DNA of 64,000 nt from Lentisphaerota bacterium (GCA_015061545.1 SUWJ01000007.1:28614-92613), one strand, 5' to 3'. Counted from the first letter of the stretch, positions 47,886-57,952 are shown. The notes: generated by a model from the sequence alone, not told the origin. Made by a program: numbers and translations.

Positions 47886-49343
47886 TTACGCTTTTTTCTC
47901 TTTTTCCGCCGCAGGGCGGTCATCGCTGTGATAGCGGACATTGACAAATTCCATCCGCGACGGATAAAATTCCAAATCCACATACCCCGTTTCGCCGTTA
48001 CGATTCTTTTCCACAATCAGTTTGGCTTCCACCGATGCCCCCGGCGGCAGGTTTTTGGCCTTATCCCGATCGCGATGCAAAAACACCACCACGTCGGCAT
48101 CCTGCTCGATTGAACCTGATTCTCGCAAATGGCTCAATTTCGGCATGGTCGAAGCGGTTCCTTTTTCCACTTCGCGGTTCAGCTGCGCCAATACCATAAC
48201 CGGGATTTGCAGCTCTTTGGCAAGAGATTTTATACCGCTGGAAATTTCGGACACTTCCCGCTGGCGGCTCTCTTCGTGCCCCGATCCCTGCATCAGCTGC
48301 AAATAGTCAATAACGATCAGATCTATCTTATGCTGTATTTTCATGCGCCGGGCTTTGGCGCGCAATTCGGCAATCGTCAAGCCCCCGGTCGGATCTATAA
48401 ACAGCGGCGCATTACGCAGATTTTTGACCGCATTGGCAAGTTTGGGCATATCGCCGTTGCGGAAACTGCCGTCGCGGAAATTACGTTCCGACATATCCGC
48501 TTCAGTGCAGATCAAACGGGTGGATATTTGTTCATCGGTCATTTCCAAACTGAACAATATCACCGTTTTAGGGTTGTTTTTCATTACAATATTGCGGATA
48601 ATGTTCAGCGCCAGCGCCGTCTTACCGATGGACGGACGCGCCGCCACCACAAACATTTCCCCGCGTTTAAGTCCGCCGGTCATCTTATCCAAATCAGGAA
48701 AACCGCTCATGATACCCGGTTCTTCCTGTTTGTTGATGATCCGTTCAATATGTGCAAAAGCAGTCCACGCGCTGTCCTTCAACGATACGATCGAGGTCGA
48801 ATCCGAGTCGCCGCGAACCTTGTAGATAGCATTTTCAATTTCATTGACCAATTCCGCAGCATCTTTTTCCGCTTCGTAACATTTGCGGATCGAATCGCTG
48901 CAGACATTGATCATACTGCGCAGCGTGTATAAATCGCGCAGCATCACGCACCAACGCTCAAAGTTATACGTCGATGCAATCGCATTTTCCAACTTGGCAA
49001 GTTCCGGCAAACCGCCGCAGCTCTCCAGTTTATTGCTCTTCTGCAATTCAGCAGAAAGCGCCAGAATATCTATATTGCTGGCTTCAGTTGCGTACAAACG
49101 CATATACGCAGAAAAAATCTCCCGGTGAACCTGCGAATAAAATGTATCCGCGTTCCCCAGAAGCTCTACTGCTTTACTCCCGCAATAAGCGGGATCGCGC
49201 AGCATTGCTGACAATACTGCGCGTTCCACATCCAGATTATGAGGGGACGGGCGTTCAGCCACAGGGCTGGCGGCATTGCGCCGCACTTCCGCCCGTCCGT
49301 CCTTCCCCGTTTGAAAACGGGGAACGGATTTTTCTTCACTCAT
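47886..49343 (-). CDS. dnaB: replicative DNA helicase
   Basis: HNLDVERAVLSAML, ARPSIGKTALALNI, SLEMTDEQISTRL, DLIVIDYLQLM. Confidence 0.95.
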   Translation of the reverse strand: MSEEKSVPRFQTGKDGRAEVRRNAASPVAERPSPHNLDVERAVLSAMLRDPAYCGSKAVELLGNADTFYSQVHREIFSAYMRLYATEASNIDILALSAELQKSNKLESCGGLPELAKLENAIASTYNFERWCVMLRDLYTLRSMINVCSDSIRKCYEAEKDAAELVNEIENAIYKVRGDSDSTSIVSLKDSAWTAFAHIERIINKQEEPGIMSGFPDLDKMTGGLKRGEMFVVAARPSIGKTALALNIIRNIVMKNNPKTVILFSLEMTDEQISTRLICTEADMSERNFRDGSFRNGDMPKLANAVKNLRNAPLFIDPTGGLTIAELRAKARRMKIQHKIDLIVIDYLQLMQGSGHEESRQREVSEISSGIKSLAKELQIPVMVLAQLNREVEKGTASTMPKLSHLRESGSIEQDADVVVFLHRDRDKAKNLPPGASVEAKLIVEKNRNGETGYVDLEFYPSRMEFVNVRYHSDDRPAAEKEKKA

Positions 49344-49356
49344 ACTTCAAACCAAA

Positions 49357-49812
49357 TTACGCACGCACAACGTTGACCTTGAGCGCAGCCGTAACTTCGT
49401 GATGCAGCTTGACCGCCACCGTGTATTCGCCGATCATCTTGATGGCGCTTTCGATGGTGATGCGGGTGTGTTCGATCTGGAAACCGGCCTTGGCAAGCGC
49501 ATCGGCAACGTTGCGGGCAGTCACCGAGCCGAACAGCTGATTGTCATCGCTGGCCTGCATGGCAATTTCGATATTCGCTTCCATAAGTTTGGCAGCCACA
49601 GCCTGAGCGGCAACCAGTTCGTCGCGGCGCTTGGCTTCGATCTTTTCCTTATTGGCAGCCAGCACGCGCAGGATACCAGGGGTAGCCTTGGCAGCAAAAC
49701 CGCGGGGGATCAGGTAGTTGCGGGCATAACCGGGAGCCACCACTACTTCGGTACCGGCAAGACCCAGATTGTCAACATCCTGCAAAAGGATCAACTTAAC
49801 ATTGTTAGCCAT
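49357..49812 (-). CDS. rplI: 50S ribosomal protein L9
   Basis: VKLILLQDVDNLGLAGTEVVVAPGYARNYLIPRGFAAKAT. Confidence 0.96.
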   Translation of the reverse strand: MANNVKLILLQDVDNLGLAGTEVVVAPGYARNYLIPRGFAAKATPGILRVLAANKEKIEAKRRDELVAAQAVAAKLMEANIEIAMQASDDNQLFGSVTARNVADALAKAGFQIEHTRITIESAIKMIGEYTVAVKLHHEVTAALKVNVVRA

Positions 49813-49836
49813 GATTATTTCTCCTCTGCAGTTAGC

Positions 49837-50064
49837 TTAGAACACCAGCGCCGCAATACGGGCGCGTTTGATCGCGGTAGCCAGCATCTTCTGGTGATCC
49901 AGGCAGGTACCGGTAATACGACGGGGCAGGATCTTGCCTTTTTCGGTCTGGAACTTCTTCAGAGTTTCAGCATCTTTGAAATCCAGAAAGTTGATCTTCG
50001 CTTCGCAGAAGCGGCAGACTTTCGGTTTGGCCGGCTGACGCCGACGGGAACTCTTCTTCAACAT
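49837..50064 (-). CDS. rpsR: 30S ribosomal protein S18
   Basis: [57 protein letters not shown]. Confidence 0.95.
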   Translation of the reverse strand: MLKKSSRRRQPAKPKVCRFCEAKINFLDFKDAETLKKFQTEKGKILPRRITGTCLDHQKMLATAIKRARIAALVF

Positions 50065-50123
50065 CGTGTAACCTCTTGAGTTTATTTTTATTTTTTATCT
50101 TGTGTTCACAATTTTACGCTGGC

Positions 50124-50663
50124 TCAAAACGGAATATCATCTTCCCCGGCATCGGGGTTGAAGGCTTCCTGCGGCATCGGCGGCATTCCATTGGGCATTC
50201 CGCCCTGCTGATAAGCTCCGCCCTGCTGCGGCATCGGACGGTTGTAGGCGCCCTGATTGCCGTTATTGGAAGCATTGCGATAACTGTTCTGCTGATTCTG
50301 ACCGCCCATTCCCGCTGCACCGTCGCTGTTTTCGCGGCGGGCACCGACAAACTGAACGTTGTCGGCTACCACCCGCAGACGGCTGGAACGGCGGCCTGTG
50401 GTTTTATCTTCCCACTGATCGTACTGCAAACGGCCTTCGATCAATGCCTGAGATCCTTTATTCAGATAACGCTGGCAAAGTTCGCCGCTCTTGCCCCATA
50501 CTACAATATCCACAAAGCAGACTTCTTCACGAGTCTGGTTGTTGGCTGTATAGGTACGGTTGATCGCAATGCCGAACTCACAGACCGCAGCACCGCCGGG
50601 CGTATAACGCAACTCCGGTTCCCGCGTCAGGTTACCCATCAAAAATACTTTATTCAAAGGCAT
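50124..50663 (-). CDS. ssb: single-stranded DNA-binding protein
   Basis: LNKVFLMGNLTREPELRYTPGGAAVCEFGIAINR OB-fold and C-terminal acidic tip DDIPF. Confidence 0.96.
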   Translation of the reverse strand: MPLNKVFLMGNLTREPELRYTPGGAAVCEFGIAINRTYTANNQTREEVCFVDIVVWGKSGELCQRYLNKGSQALIEGRLQYDQWEDKTTGRRSSRLRVVADNVQFVGARRENSDGAAGMGGQNQQNSYRNASNNGNQGAYNRPMPQQGGAYQQGGMPNGMPPMPQEAFNPDAGEDDIPF

Positions 50664-50718
50664 GATCTTATTCCTCTTGCTTCTGATTTACTGCAGATTC
50701 GAGCCAAAACTTGCTCCC

Positions 50719-51069
50719 TCAGCGGGCAGCCATCACCGCATCATCGGCGATCGGAGTCTGGAAGCAGGTGACTGCATTTTCCGGACGTTCGTCGATGATG
50801 GTCAGGATACGCAGCACGCGTTCATCCAACGCATACTGTTCCTTGATCAGATTGACCTTGTCTTCGGCCAGCTCAAAGTGGAAATCCCAGTAGATACCAG
50901 CCTTGCGCTTTTTGATTTCATAGCTGAACTGCAAACGGCCCATGGCATCCGCCGCAGTGATCTTGCCGCCCCAGCTTTCGATCAGGCTGCAAAATTCCTT
51001 GCTCAAGGCGTTGCCTTCGTCCTCGACCTTGCGAACATCGAGGATAAACAGTGACTCATACTTTTTCAA
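50719..51069 (-). CDS. rpsF: 30S ribosomal protein S6
   Basis: MKKYESLFILDVRKVEDEGN..., FSYEIKKRKAGIYWDFHFE; conserved position next to ssb and rpsR. Confidence 0.92.
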   Translation of the reverse strand: MKKYESLFILDVRKVEDEGNALSKEFCSLIESWGGKITAADAMGRLQFSYEIKKRKAGIYWDFHFELAEDKVNLIKEQYALDERVLRILTIIDERPENAVTCFQTPIADDAVMAAR

Positions 51070-51112
51070 AATAATACCTCCTAAAAAAGTTTATTGGACT
51101 TATCTTGCTTTA

Positions 51113-51730
51113 TCAATTTTTGTCTGTTACTGCCGTTTCCGGCTCCGCTTCAGGAGTGTAACTCCATGAATTATATTCGTTCATCGCTTTGCCGGCACCG
51201 CAGCGAATCAGCATTTCCAACGCTTTACAGCCCACAGTCAGACTGCTGTCAACTGCTGCCTGTTCCGCAGCGCTGAATCCGGAAAGAACATGATCCACCG
51301 TATCTTTGCCATGGCCGATCCCCAGCCGCAGCCGGGTAAAATCACCGCGATTGCCCAATTCAGCAATGATCGAATCGATTCCGTGGTGTCCGCCCGAAGC
51401 TCCGTTGCGGCGGATCCGCAAACGCCCGGGCTCCAAATCCATATCGTCGTAAACGACTACCACTTCTGACGGTTCGATCTTTTCCTGCCGCATAAGTTTT
51501 GCCACCGCCGTACCGCTGTTGTTCATAAACGTTTGCGGCAGCTGCAATATCAGTTTGGCTCCGGCAAAACTGCCTATATAGCAGTAACTGTTGCAGATAT
51601 GCACCTTTTCCCAACGCTCGGGCCGATGACCGGCGAGAAAACGTTCCAGCAGCATAAAGCCCATATTATGACGGGTATTTTCATACTCGCTGCCGGGATT
51701 CCCCAGACCGACCACCAGTTTATATGACAT
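51113..51730 (-). CDS. pth: peptidyl-tRNA hydrolase
   Basis: LVVGLGNPGSEYENTRHNMGFMLLE, LILQLPQTFMNNSGTAV, VVVYDDMDLEPGRLRIRRNGASGGHHGIDSI. Confidence 0.95.
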   Translation of the reverse strand: MSYKLVVGLGNPGSEYENTRHNMGFMLLERFLAGHRPERWEKVHICNSYCYIGSFAGAKLILQLPQTFMNNSGTAVAKLMRQEKIEPSEVVVVYDDMDLEPGRLRIRRNGASGGHHGIDSIIAELGNRGDFTRLRLGIGHGKDTVDHVLSGFSAAEQAAVDSSLTVGCKALEMLIRCGAGKAMNEYNSWSYTPEAEPETAVTDKN

Positions 51731-51766
51731 ATCTATCTTGCAACTCAAACAGACTTAATATTAACT

Positions 51767-52045
51767 TTACGCGCGGCAGAAGTCCAGATGCATGATCTGG
51801 CTCTTCATGTAATTCACCTGAACATCCATGACCCGAACCGCGATCTTTTCGCCGTTCAGAACCAAAACCGCTTCGTCACCGGCGCGGAATTTGGCGCTGT
51901 CGAGTTCGCCGACCGACGCATAGAGCATCACATTTTCCGTACCTTTGCCATACAACACCGCCGGCACCTGACCGTTCTTGCGGGCGCGACCCATGGCGCC
52001 TTTGCCGGTTTCAGTTCTGGTGTTGACCATGATTTCCTTACTCAT
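51767..52045 (-). CDS. rplY: 50S ribosomal protein L25 (short form)
   Basis: TRTETGKGAMGRARKNGQVPAVLYGKGTENVML...MKSQIMHLDFCRA; start at MSKEIMV. Confidence 0.85.
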   Translation of the reverse strand: MSKEIMVNTRTETGKGAMGRARKNGQVPAVLYGKGTENVMLYASVGELDSAKFRAGDEAVLVLNGEKIAVRVMDVQVNYMKSQIMHLDFCRA

Positions 52046-52134
52046 TGATCTACTTTCCTTTTTTTGTTCCGGTATCCGTCTTACGGCAGACACCTTATTG
52101 TTATAAAAACCTTTTTTGGGTTGTAATCTGTTAC

Positions 52135-53088
52135 TTACGAACGCACTTCAAAGAGGCACGACACCGATTTGCCTTCGTGGATGCGCATGATCGCTTCACC
52201 CAGCAGCGGCGCTACCGATACAACTTTGATCCGCCCGTTGAGGTCATCGAGCTGCGGCACTGCATCGGTGGTAAACAACTGTTTGATCGTATCGTTAGCC
52301 AGCAGAGTCTTTTTGCCCTTTTCGTTGAGCAGGCAGTGGGAAACTGCGGCATAAACTTCTTTGGCACCGGCTTTTTTCAGCAGGTCCGCTGCCGCGCAAA
52401 GCGTACCGGCAGTACTGGTCAGGTCGTCAGTCACCACACAGACCTTATCTTTAACATCGCCGACCAGATGGCTGCTGGCAACCGCGCTGCCCGAAAGACG
52501 GCGTTTGGCAACCACCGCAAAACCGCCATGGAGCATATCGCAGTAATACATGGCCATCTTGGCGCTGCCGCTGTCGGGCGACACCACCACGGGATCATCA
52601 CCAAGCACCTTACGCAGCTCGGGCACCAGCACGGGGCGGGCGTAAAGATGGTCTACGGGAATATCAAAGAAGCCCTGGATCTGCTGTGCGTGCAAATCCA
52701 TGGAAATAATGCGGTCAACTCCGGCTGCCACCAGCAGATTGGCAACCAGCTTGGAAGTGATCGGAACGCGGGGACGATCCTTGCGATCCTGACGGGCATA
52801 ACCGTAATAGGGAAGAACCGCAGTAATACGGGCAGCCGAAGCGCGGCGCGCCGCATCGATCATAATCAGAAGCTCCATCAAATTTTCATTGACAGGCGAA
52901 CAGGTGGGCTGAATAAGAAAAACATCCGACCGGCGTACATTTTCTTCAAACTGAACGCAAATTTCCCCATCAGGAAAACGTTCCAGGTGAACCCGTCCCA
53001 ACGAAAGGCCGAGATAATCTGCAATATCTCTGGACAACTGCGGGTGTGAACTGCCACTATAGACTCGAATGTTTTTTGCCGTATCCAT
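52135..53088 (-). CDS. prs: ribose-phosphate pyrophosphokinase
   Basis: RVHLERFPDGEICVQFEENVR, YYGYARQDRKDRPRVPITSKL, VVTDDLTSTAGTL. Confidence 0.96.
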   Translation of the reverse strand: MDTAKNIRVYSGSSHPQLSRDIADYLGLSLGRVHLERFPDGEICVQFEENVRRSDVFLIQPTCSPVNENLMELLIMIDAARRASAARITAVLPYYGYARQDRKDRPRVPITSKLVANLLVAAGVDRIISMDLHAQQIQGFFDIPVDHLYARPVLVPELRKVLGDDPVVVSPDSGSAKMAMYYCDMLHGGFAVVAKRRLSGSAVASSHLVGDVKDKVCVVTDDLTSTAGTLCAAADLLKKAGAKEVYAAVSHCLLNEKGKKTLLANDTIKQLFTTDAVPQLDDLNGRIKVVSVAPLLGEAIMRIHEGKSVSCLFEVRS

Positions 53089-53104
53089 TTTTTGATCGTC
53101 ACTC

Positions 53105-53341
53105 TTACTTTATACAGGCTGCCGCCGCCCGCGGCACCGCAACGATCAAACTCAGCAATTCATACAGGCTTTACCGCCTGCATCATAAATCAACTGCAGA
53201 TTTGCACCTCACGGAACCCGTAAGCCCGACCCCATTGCCGAGCCTCGGCGATCCGGAAAAACCGGATCGAGGGCGACAGCGATACCTTTGGTTTATATCG
53301 CGTCAATCTCTATAATATAGCATATTTTACATTTTTTGCAA
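53105..53341 (-). promoter_or_regulatory. putative promoter and highly structured 5' leader of prs
   Basis: minus strand TTGCAA - 16 nt - TATATT (53314..53341) followed by successive potential hairpins incl. GATCCGG-TTTTT-CCGGATC (53250..53268) and GCGATA...TATCGC (53279..53301). Confidence 0.55.
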
Positions 53342-53487
53342 ATAAAAATCCTGCAACGATCAGAAAATGAGTTATTTTCGGCGCTTTTAATCAGCCCGGG
53401 AACCTGCTTGTAATGCAGCTGTATTTTCTTTGTTGCGCATTGCTCCGCAACAGAAAAGCAATATCAACTCTTTTTTGAGAAGAAAAC

Positions 53488-53516
53488 TTGAAAAGTCTGC
53501 CAAATCATGGTATGTT
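53488..53516 (+). promoter_or_regulatory. putative promoter of nagA-like gene
   Basis: TTGAAA - 17 nt - TATGTT. Confidence 0.55.
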
Positions 53517-53614
53517 AAAGCGTTGTCGGGATGATTCGAAAGCTGAACTTTCCTGCGTCCCTTAACCAAAAATTACATCAATACACCCAATCAATATAAA
53601 ACAAGGATAAAAAA

Positions 53615-54610
53615 ATGGCTGTTTCCATTAACAAGCTGCCCGGATTCATTGACTTGCAGGTCAATGGTTTTCTGGGGGTCGATTACTCCGCCGAAGGGCT
53701 GACTCTGGAAAAGGTGCTGATGACTGCCCGCGAAATCTACAAGCGCGGTACCGCCGGTTTTCTGGCAACTGTTATCACTTCCAGCGAAGAGATCTACGAA
53801 AAGAACCTCAGCATCATCGCCGATGCAATGGAAGATCCCGAAGTCGGGCATATCATTCTCGGCATCCATGCCGAAGGTCCGTTCCTGAGCGACCAGCCCG
53901 GTGCCGTTGGTGCCCACAACCCCAAGTATGTGCAGAAACCCACCGCTGAATTCTTCGACAAGATGATGAAGTGGAGCCGTAACAACATCAAAGTCATCAC
54001 CATCGCCGCCGAAAGCGAAGGCGCGGCTGAATTTACCAAATATGCCGTCAGCAAAGGCGTAGTGGTTTCGCTGGGGCATCATCTGGCGACCTTTGAAGAT
54101 GTGCAGCGCTGCGCCGCCGCCGGTGCCGGCTGGCTGACTCATCTGGGCAACGGCTGCCCCAACAGCATCGACCGTCACCGCAACCCCATCTGGGCTGGTC
54201 TGTGCGAAGACGGCGTGACCGCAGGCTTGATTACCGATGGTCACCACCTGCCCCCGCCCGTGGTCAAAGCCATGATCCGTGCCAAAGGCGTGGACAATGT
54301 TATCTGCGTCAGCGATGCTTCGCCTATTGCCGGTATGCCTCCCGGGGTTTATGAAACGCTGGGCAACTACGCTGTGCTCGAAGAAAACGGCTTGCTGCAC
54401 AATCCTGAAAAGAAGTGCCTGGTCGGTTCTTCCGCCACGATCCTGCAATGCGCCAACGTGGTGGCTTCGCTGAATGCGTTTACTCCCGAAGATATCGTGC
54501 AGATGTGCTTCATTGCTCCGCTGAAGAAAATCGGCATCGATCCTGAAGCATTTGCCGCTTCGCTGCCTGCCAAATACGGCTGGAACGGCAGCAGCTTTGC
54601 AGAAATCTGA
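53615..54610 (+). CDS. NagA-like N-acetylglucosamine-6-phosphate deacetylase (short form)
   Basis: PGFIDLQVNGFLGVDY, GIHAEGPFLS, VSLGHHLATFEDV, LTHLGNGC, LITDGHHLPP, VSDASPIAGMPPG. Confidence 0.85.
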   Translation: MAVSINKLPGFIDLQVNGFLGVDYSAEGLTLEKVLMTAREIYKRGTAGFLATVITSSEEIYEKNLSIIADAMEDPEVGHIILGIHAEGPFLSDQPGAVGAHNPKYVQKPTAEFFDKMMKWSRNNIKVITIAAESEGAAEFTKYAVSKGVVVSLGHHLATFEDVQRCAAAGAGWLTHLGNGCPNSIDRHRNPIWAGLCEDGVTAGLITDGHHLPPPVVKAMIRAKGVDNVICVSDASPIAGMPPGVYETLGNYAVLEENGLLHNPEKKCLVGSSATILQCANVVASLNAFTPEDIVQMCFIAPLKKIGIDPEAFAASLPAKYGWNGSSFAEI

Positions 54611-54633
54611 TCTGCAAGCGGATTTGATTTGAC

Positions 54634-54682
54634 AACTCCGACGGCAGCAGGCGGCAAAGTCTGTTGGGTCGGAGTTTTTTTT
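54634..54682 (+). terminator. intrinsic terminator after nagA-like gene
   Basis: AACTCCGAC ... GTCGGAGTT followed by TTTTTT. Confidence 0.8.
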
Positions 54683-54816
54683 GACTGGCTTTGTTCCCCA
54701 TGCGAACAGGCAGATGAAAAATAGCAGATATTTCTTAACCCTGAGAGATTTTTCTGAATTTTAATACAGTTTTATTTTTGTCAACCCGAGCAAAAAGTTG
54801 AAAAGAAAGATTCCTT

Positions 54817-55179
54817 ATGAAGATCAACGATATACCCGTACAGGATGCCGAGCATATAAAATTGCTTTTGGACCGACTCATGTCTGGCGCCGAAGAATTT
54901 GTCGTGCTGGAGCGCGACGGTCAGCACTTTATCCAAACCGACGGCTATGGGCTTGAATACAAAAATCCTGCGGGGCTGTATCGGGCTATTCAGACAGAAT
55001 TCACCCTCCGCGAACTCACCGGGATTTTTCTGAACTATTATCACGGCGGCAACGCCTGTATAAATGAATACCAATGGCAGGAAGTCCCGGGTTTTTCCGA
55101 ATGGGAACCCGAAGTAAAGGATGACCGTCCGCCGCCGCGGACTCTGCGCGAAAAATTCCGCCGTTTATTCGGACTCTGA
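54817..55179 (+). CDS. hypothetical protein
   Basis: 120 aa ORF; no recognised domain. Confidence 0.55.
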   Translation: MKINDIPVQDAEHIKLLLDRLMSGAEEFVVLERDGQHFIQTDGYGLEYKNPAGLYRAIQTEFTLRELTGIFLNYYHGGNACINEYQWQEVPGFSEWEPEVKDDRPPPRTLREKFRRLFGL

Positions 55180-55189
55180 CCCGAAAAAG

Positions 55190-57952
55190 CTATTCTGTTG
55201 TAATAAACACCTTTTCGATGACTGCCCCGTTCGGAGCGTAAAGACTCAAGCCGATCCAGCGATCAGGTTTGATCGTATAGCTGAAAGTACGGGTCTTGGG
55301 CTGCTCTGCAAGAACAATCTCTCCGATCGGGTCGGTCGGGTGCGATGTGCGCTTCAGCTTTTCGCCGCCCCAGTCATCATGATAATTCAACACTTTTATA
55401 TGCAGCTTTCCGCTGCCTGAAGCTCGTACATTCACCTTGATCCGGCGGGCACGCGGTGCCTGAGCAAGCGGCCCGAGCCAATCCCAGACCAGCTGCATTG
55501 CCGAACCGTGCCGCGCCAGTACCACAGCATTGCGGTCGGATCTTTCCACCACCTTGCCATTGTTCAAAGTCCAGTGTTCAGGCTGCATATTTTTGGAATC
55601 GCACACCGAAAAATCCCCGTTGGCGATCAACGCTCTGCCGATAGTTAAGGAAGGGTATTTACTGCGTTCATTTTTGCCGATTCCGTTCAGCGAAAAAATA
55701 CGGCGCGGCACCGTACCGTCTCCGCGGCTGCTGCATATAATATTGAAGTTCCACAATGCGCCGTTCATAAAGATACCGTCCGTACTTTTCATCGGCAGTT
55801 TTATTTCAAATACGCGCTTCTTATCAACAGTTTCTCCAACTGCGGCAGCCACATTACTGTTCATTTTCTTTCCATTCGGCAGCTGCACCCAATCCGCCCT
55901 GCCCGACGAATTGAGCTTGAGTCGATAATATGTGCCGCGGTCATTACCGGGATCCAGCAGAATTTCCAGTTCATTGACAGCTGCTTTCCCGTCCGTTAAA
56001 ATCAGGAAATAAAGATTATGTTTATCCGACAATATCCCTACTGAATTATTTGCGGCGGAAGAGCTCTGTGTTTCTTCCGCTGACGATATGCTCCTGAAAT
56101 CCGCAATCCATCTTGCCCCCAGCCACGCCGGATCATCGCCATTGCCATCGATCTTAATTCGGCTGCGGGCAGTCGGGGCATTGATTGGCGGAGCTTTTTT
56201 TGCCCGCAACCGATCATTTTTCCCCAGCCAGAAAACTTCCAGATATTGCCGGTCGCGTTTCAGCCGCCGCAGCAGAACTGCATCATCCGCAGCCAGCATT
56301 TCCGCCTGATCCAGCAACTCCAGCAGCTCACTGCGCAAGCCTGGTTTCATCAACACTTCCGCAGTACGGTTGTCGCCATTGGGATAGCCGAAACACCCGT
56401 GACCGTTTGCCCATGCCTGACGGCGGAGATCATGAAATTTTTTCATTGCCGCATAACTTTTGCCGTAATATTTGGATTCAATATCAGCAATGACCTCCTC
56501 CACTTTCAAATCAGGATTCCACGTCAGTCGGGCAGCCACAGCAAAATAAAACCAGTTATATCCCAGCCGATGAGCGGGGTGCTGCGGATTTTTGGTAAAT
56601 TCAGGGATCTGCCGATGATTTGCATCGGGGAACGCGATCTCTTCTTTCCAGCCTTTGATCCCCAGCTTGCGGTAGGTTTTAAGATCCGCAGATAATACAG
56701 CTTCCAACGGGGTCCATTCAATCGGCGTACAATGAGCATATTCGTAAAGATGGATCGCCCGCGGCTTGACCGCGATCCACTCTTTGAGCTGGGTCAGCAC
56801 CCGCACATTGCGCACACAATCAGGATCATCTATCCGATGCGCATAACAGCGGCCGTGAGTACAAAAATATACATTCATGCGCCGATCTATTTTCATTCCT
56901 TCCGGCAGCTGGCGGTAATTGGCGTAAGCCCAAACATCCAAACGTATATCCGGGTGTCTGGCATAAACCATTTTGGCGATTTTCTGCACCGTCCGGTGAT
57001 AGCGTCGTGACAGATCCAACCGGTCTTTGGCATCCAGCAGGCGGCATTTTTCGCACTCGCACCAATCCCGAATCGAATCTGGTGCGCCGAACAGATAAGT
57101 CACCCGTCTGCCGTGTTGACGGTAAATACGGCTGATATGATTCGCCGTCAGTTTCTGTACCTGCAAATTTGACAGGCAATGATGGGTGTTGTTGTGTTCT
57201 TTATTCTGTAAGCGCTTGCCTTTGACCAACGCAAAGTATTCCGGATTGGTTTTCAAATATTTCTGCGGCGGAACCGCGTTGTAAAATGCCAGGTGCCCGC
57301 CGATATCAATAACATGGTCGGCAATTCTGGCATCGAAAAATTCCTTCTGCGCGGGATCATGCAGCGCCCCGGACGGGCATTGCAGCCGATTGCGCGCTGC
57401 CCAGATCTTGCTGTCGCGGGCAAATCCGCCCGCCGATGTCTGCGAAACTGTCCGCCATAAAAATACCGGTTCTTCCACCCGATCCAGCTCAGGAAGAACG
57501 ATCGTCTTCCTTTGTTCAGTATATTCTTCGCCAGGCATAAACCAGCGAACCTGCAAGTAATCACTTAACACACCATACGCCCCGTAAAGCGTACCCACCT
57601 GCGTTTTACCGATAATATAAAGTTTGCCGTTCAGGGTTTTAAGCAGATAGGATTCATCCTTCCTGCCGCGCAGCGGAGCTTTCAAATTTTCAGGGATCCC
57701 CGGCGTATTGACCGTAGCAAGCACCACCACACAATTCTGCCGGCTGTTCTCCGTCTTAAAATCAGCCTGAGAAATCTTGCGCAGATAAAACTGCAACTCC
57801 TCCGCCGCAGTTTTCTCCCCCGGCTTGGCAGTATTATCCAGATAAATCCCGCCGCGCGGAACCCCATCTTGCACCAGACAAAGTTCCGCCATTGCCGTTA
57901 TCGCCGCAGCCGATACCAGCAGCGATATTGTTACAACTTTCCACTTCAGCAT
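55190..57952 (-). CDS. secreted DUF4838 / alpha-glucuronidase-like protein with C-terminal CBM9-like domain
   Basis: signal peptide; KTAAEELQFYLRKIS...GTLYGAYGVLSDYLQVRWFMPGEE (glycoside-hydrolase N-domain-like), DWCECEKCRLLD motif, C-terminal IKIDGNGDDPAWLGARWIADF. Confidence 0.8.
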   Translation of the reverse strand: MLKWKVVTISLLVSAAAITAMAELCLVQDGVPRGGIYLDNTAKPGEKTAAEELQFYLRKISQADFKTENSRQNCVVVLATVNTPGIPENLKAPLRGRKDESYLLKTLNGKLYIIGKTQVGTLYGAYGVLSDYLQVRWFMPGEEYTEQRKTIVLPELDRVEEPVFLWRTVSQTSAGGFARDSKIWAARNRLQCPSGALHDPAQKEFFDARIADHVIDIGGHLAFYNAVPPQKYLKTNPEYFALVKGKRLQNKEHNNTHHCLSNLQVQKLTANHISRIYRQHGRRVTYLFGAPDSIRDWCECEKCRLLDAKDRLDLSRRYHRTVQKIAKMVYARHPDIRLDVWAYANYRQLPEGMKIDRRMNVYFCTHGRCYAHRIDDPDCVRNVRVLTQLKEWIAVKPRAIHLYEYAHCTPIEWTPLEAVLSADLKTYRKLGIKGWKEEIAFPDANHRQIPEFTKNPQHPAHRLGYNWFYFAVAARLTWNPDLKVEEVIADIESKYYGKSYAAMKKFHDLRRQAWANGHGCFGYPNGDNRTAEVLMKPGLRSELLELLDQAEMLAADDAVLLRRLKRDRQYLEVFWLGKNDRLRAKKAPPINAPTARSRIKIDGNGDDPAWLGARWIADFRSISSAEETQSSSAANNSVGILSDKHNLYFLILTDGKAAVNELEILLDPGNDRGTYYRLKLNSSGRADWVQLPNGKKMNSNVAAAVGETVDKKRVFEIKLPMKSTDGIFMNGALWNFNIICSSRGDGTVPRRIFSLNGIGKNERSKYPSLTIGRALIANGDFSVCDSKNMQPEHWTLNNGKVVERSDRNAVVLARHGSAMQLVWDWLGPLAQAPRARRIKVNVRASGSGKLHIKVLNYHDDWGGEKLKRTSHPTDPIGEIVLAEQPKTRTFSYTIKPDRWIGLSLYAPNGAVIEKVFITTE

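Noticed and set aside
53105-53301. ykkC/PRPP riboswitch, SRP RNA, 6S RNA or tRNA upstream of prs
   Set aside because: A GGGTTCCG fragment resembles ykkC but the second conserved block is absent; no SRP tetraloop motif or tRNA cloverleaf seen.
53046-53315. 89-aa plus-strand ORF in the prs upstream region
   Set aside because: Lies across the structured prs leader and promoter on the opposite strand; no coding support.
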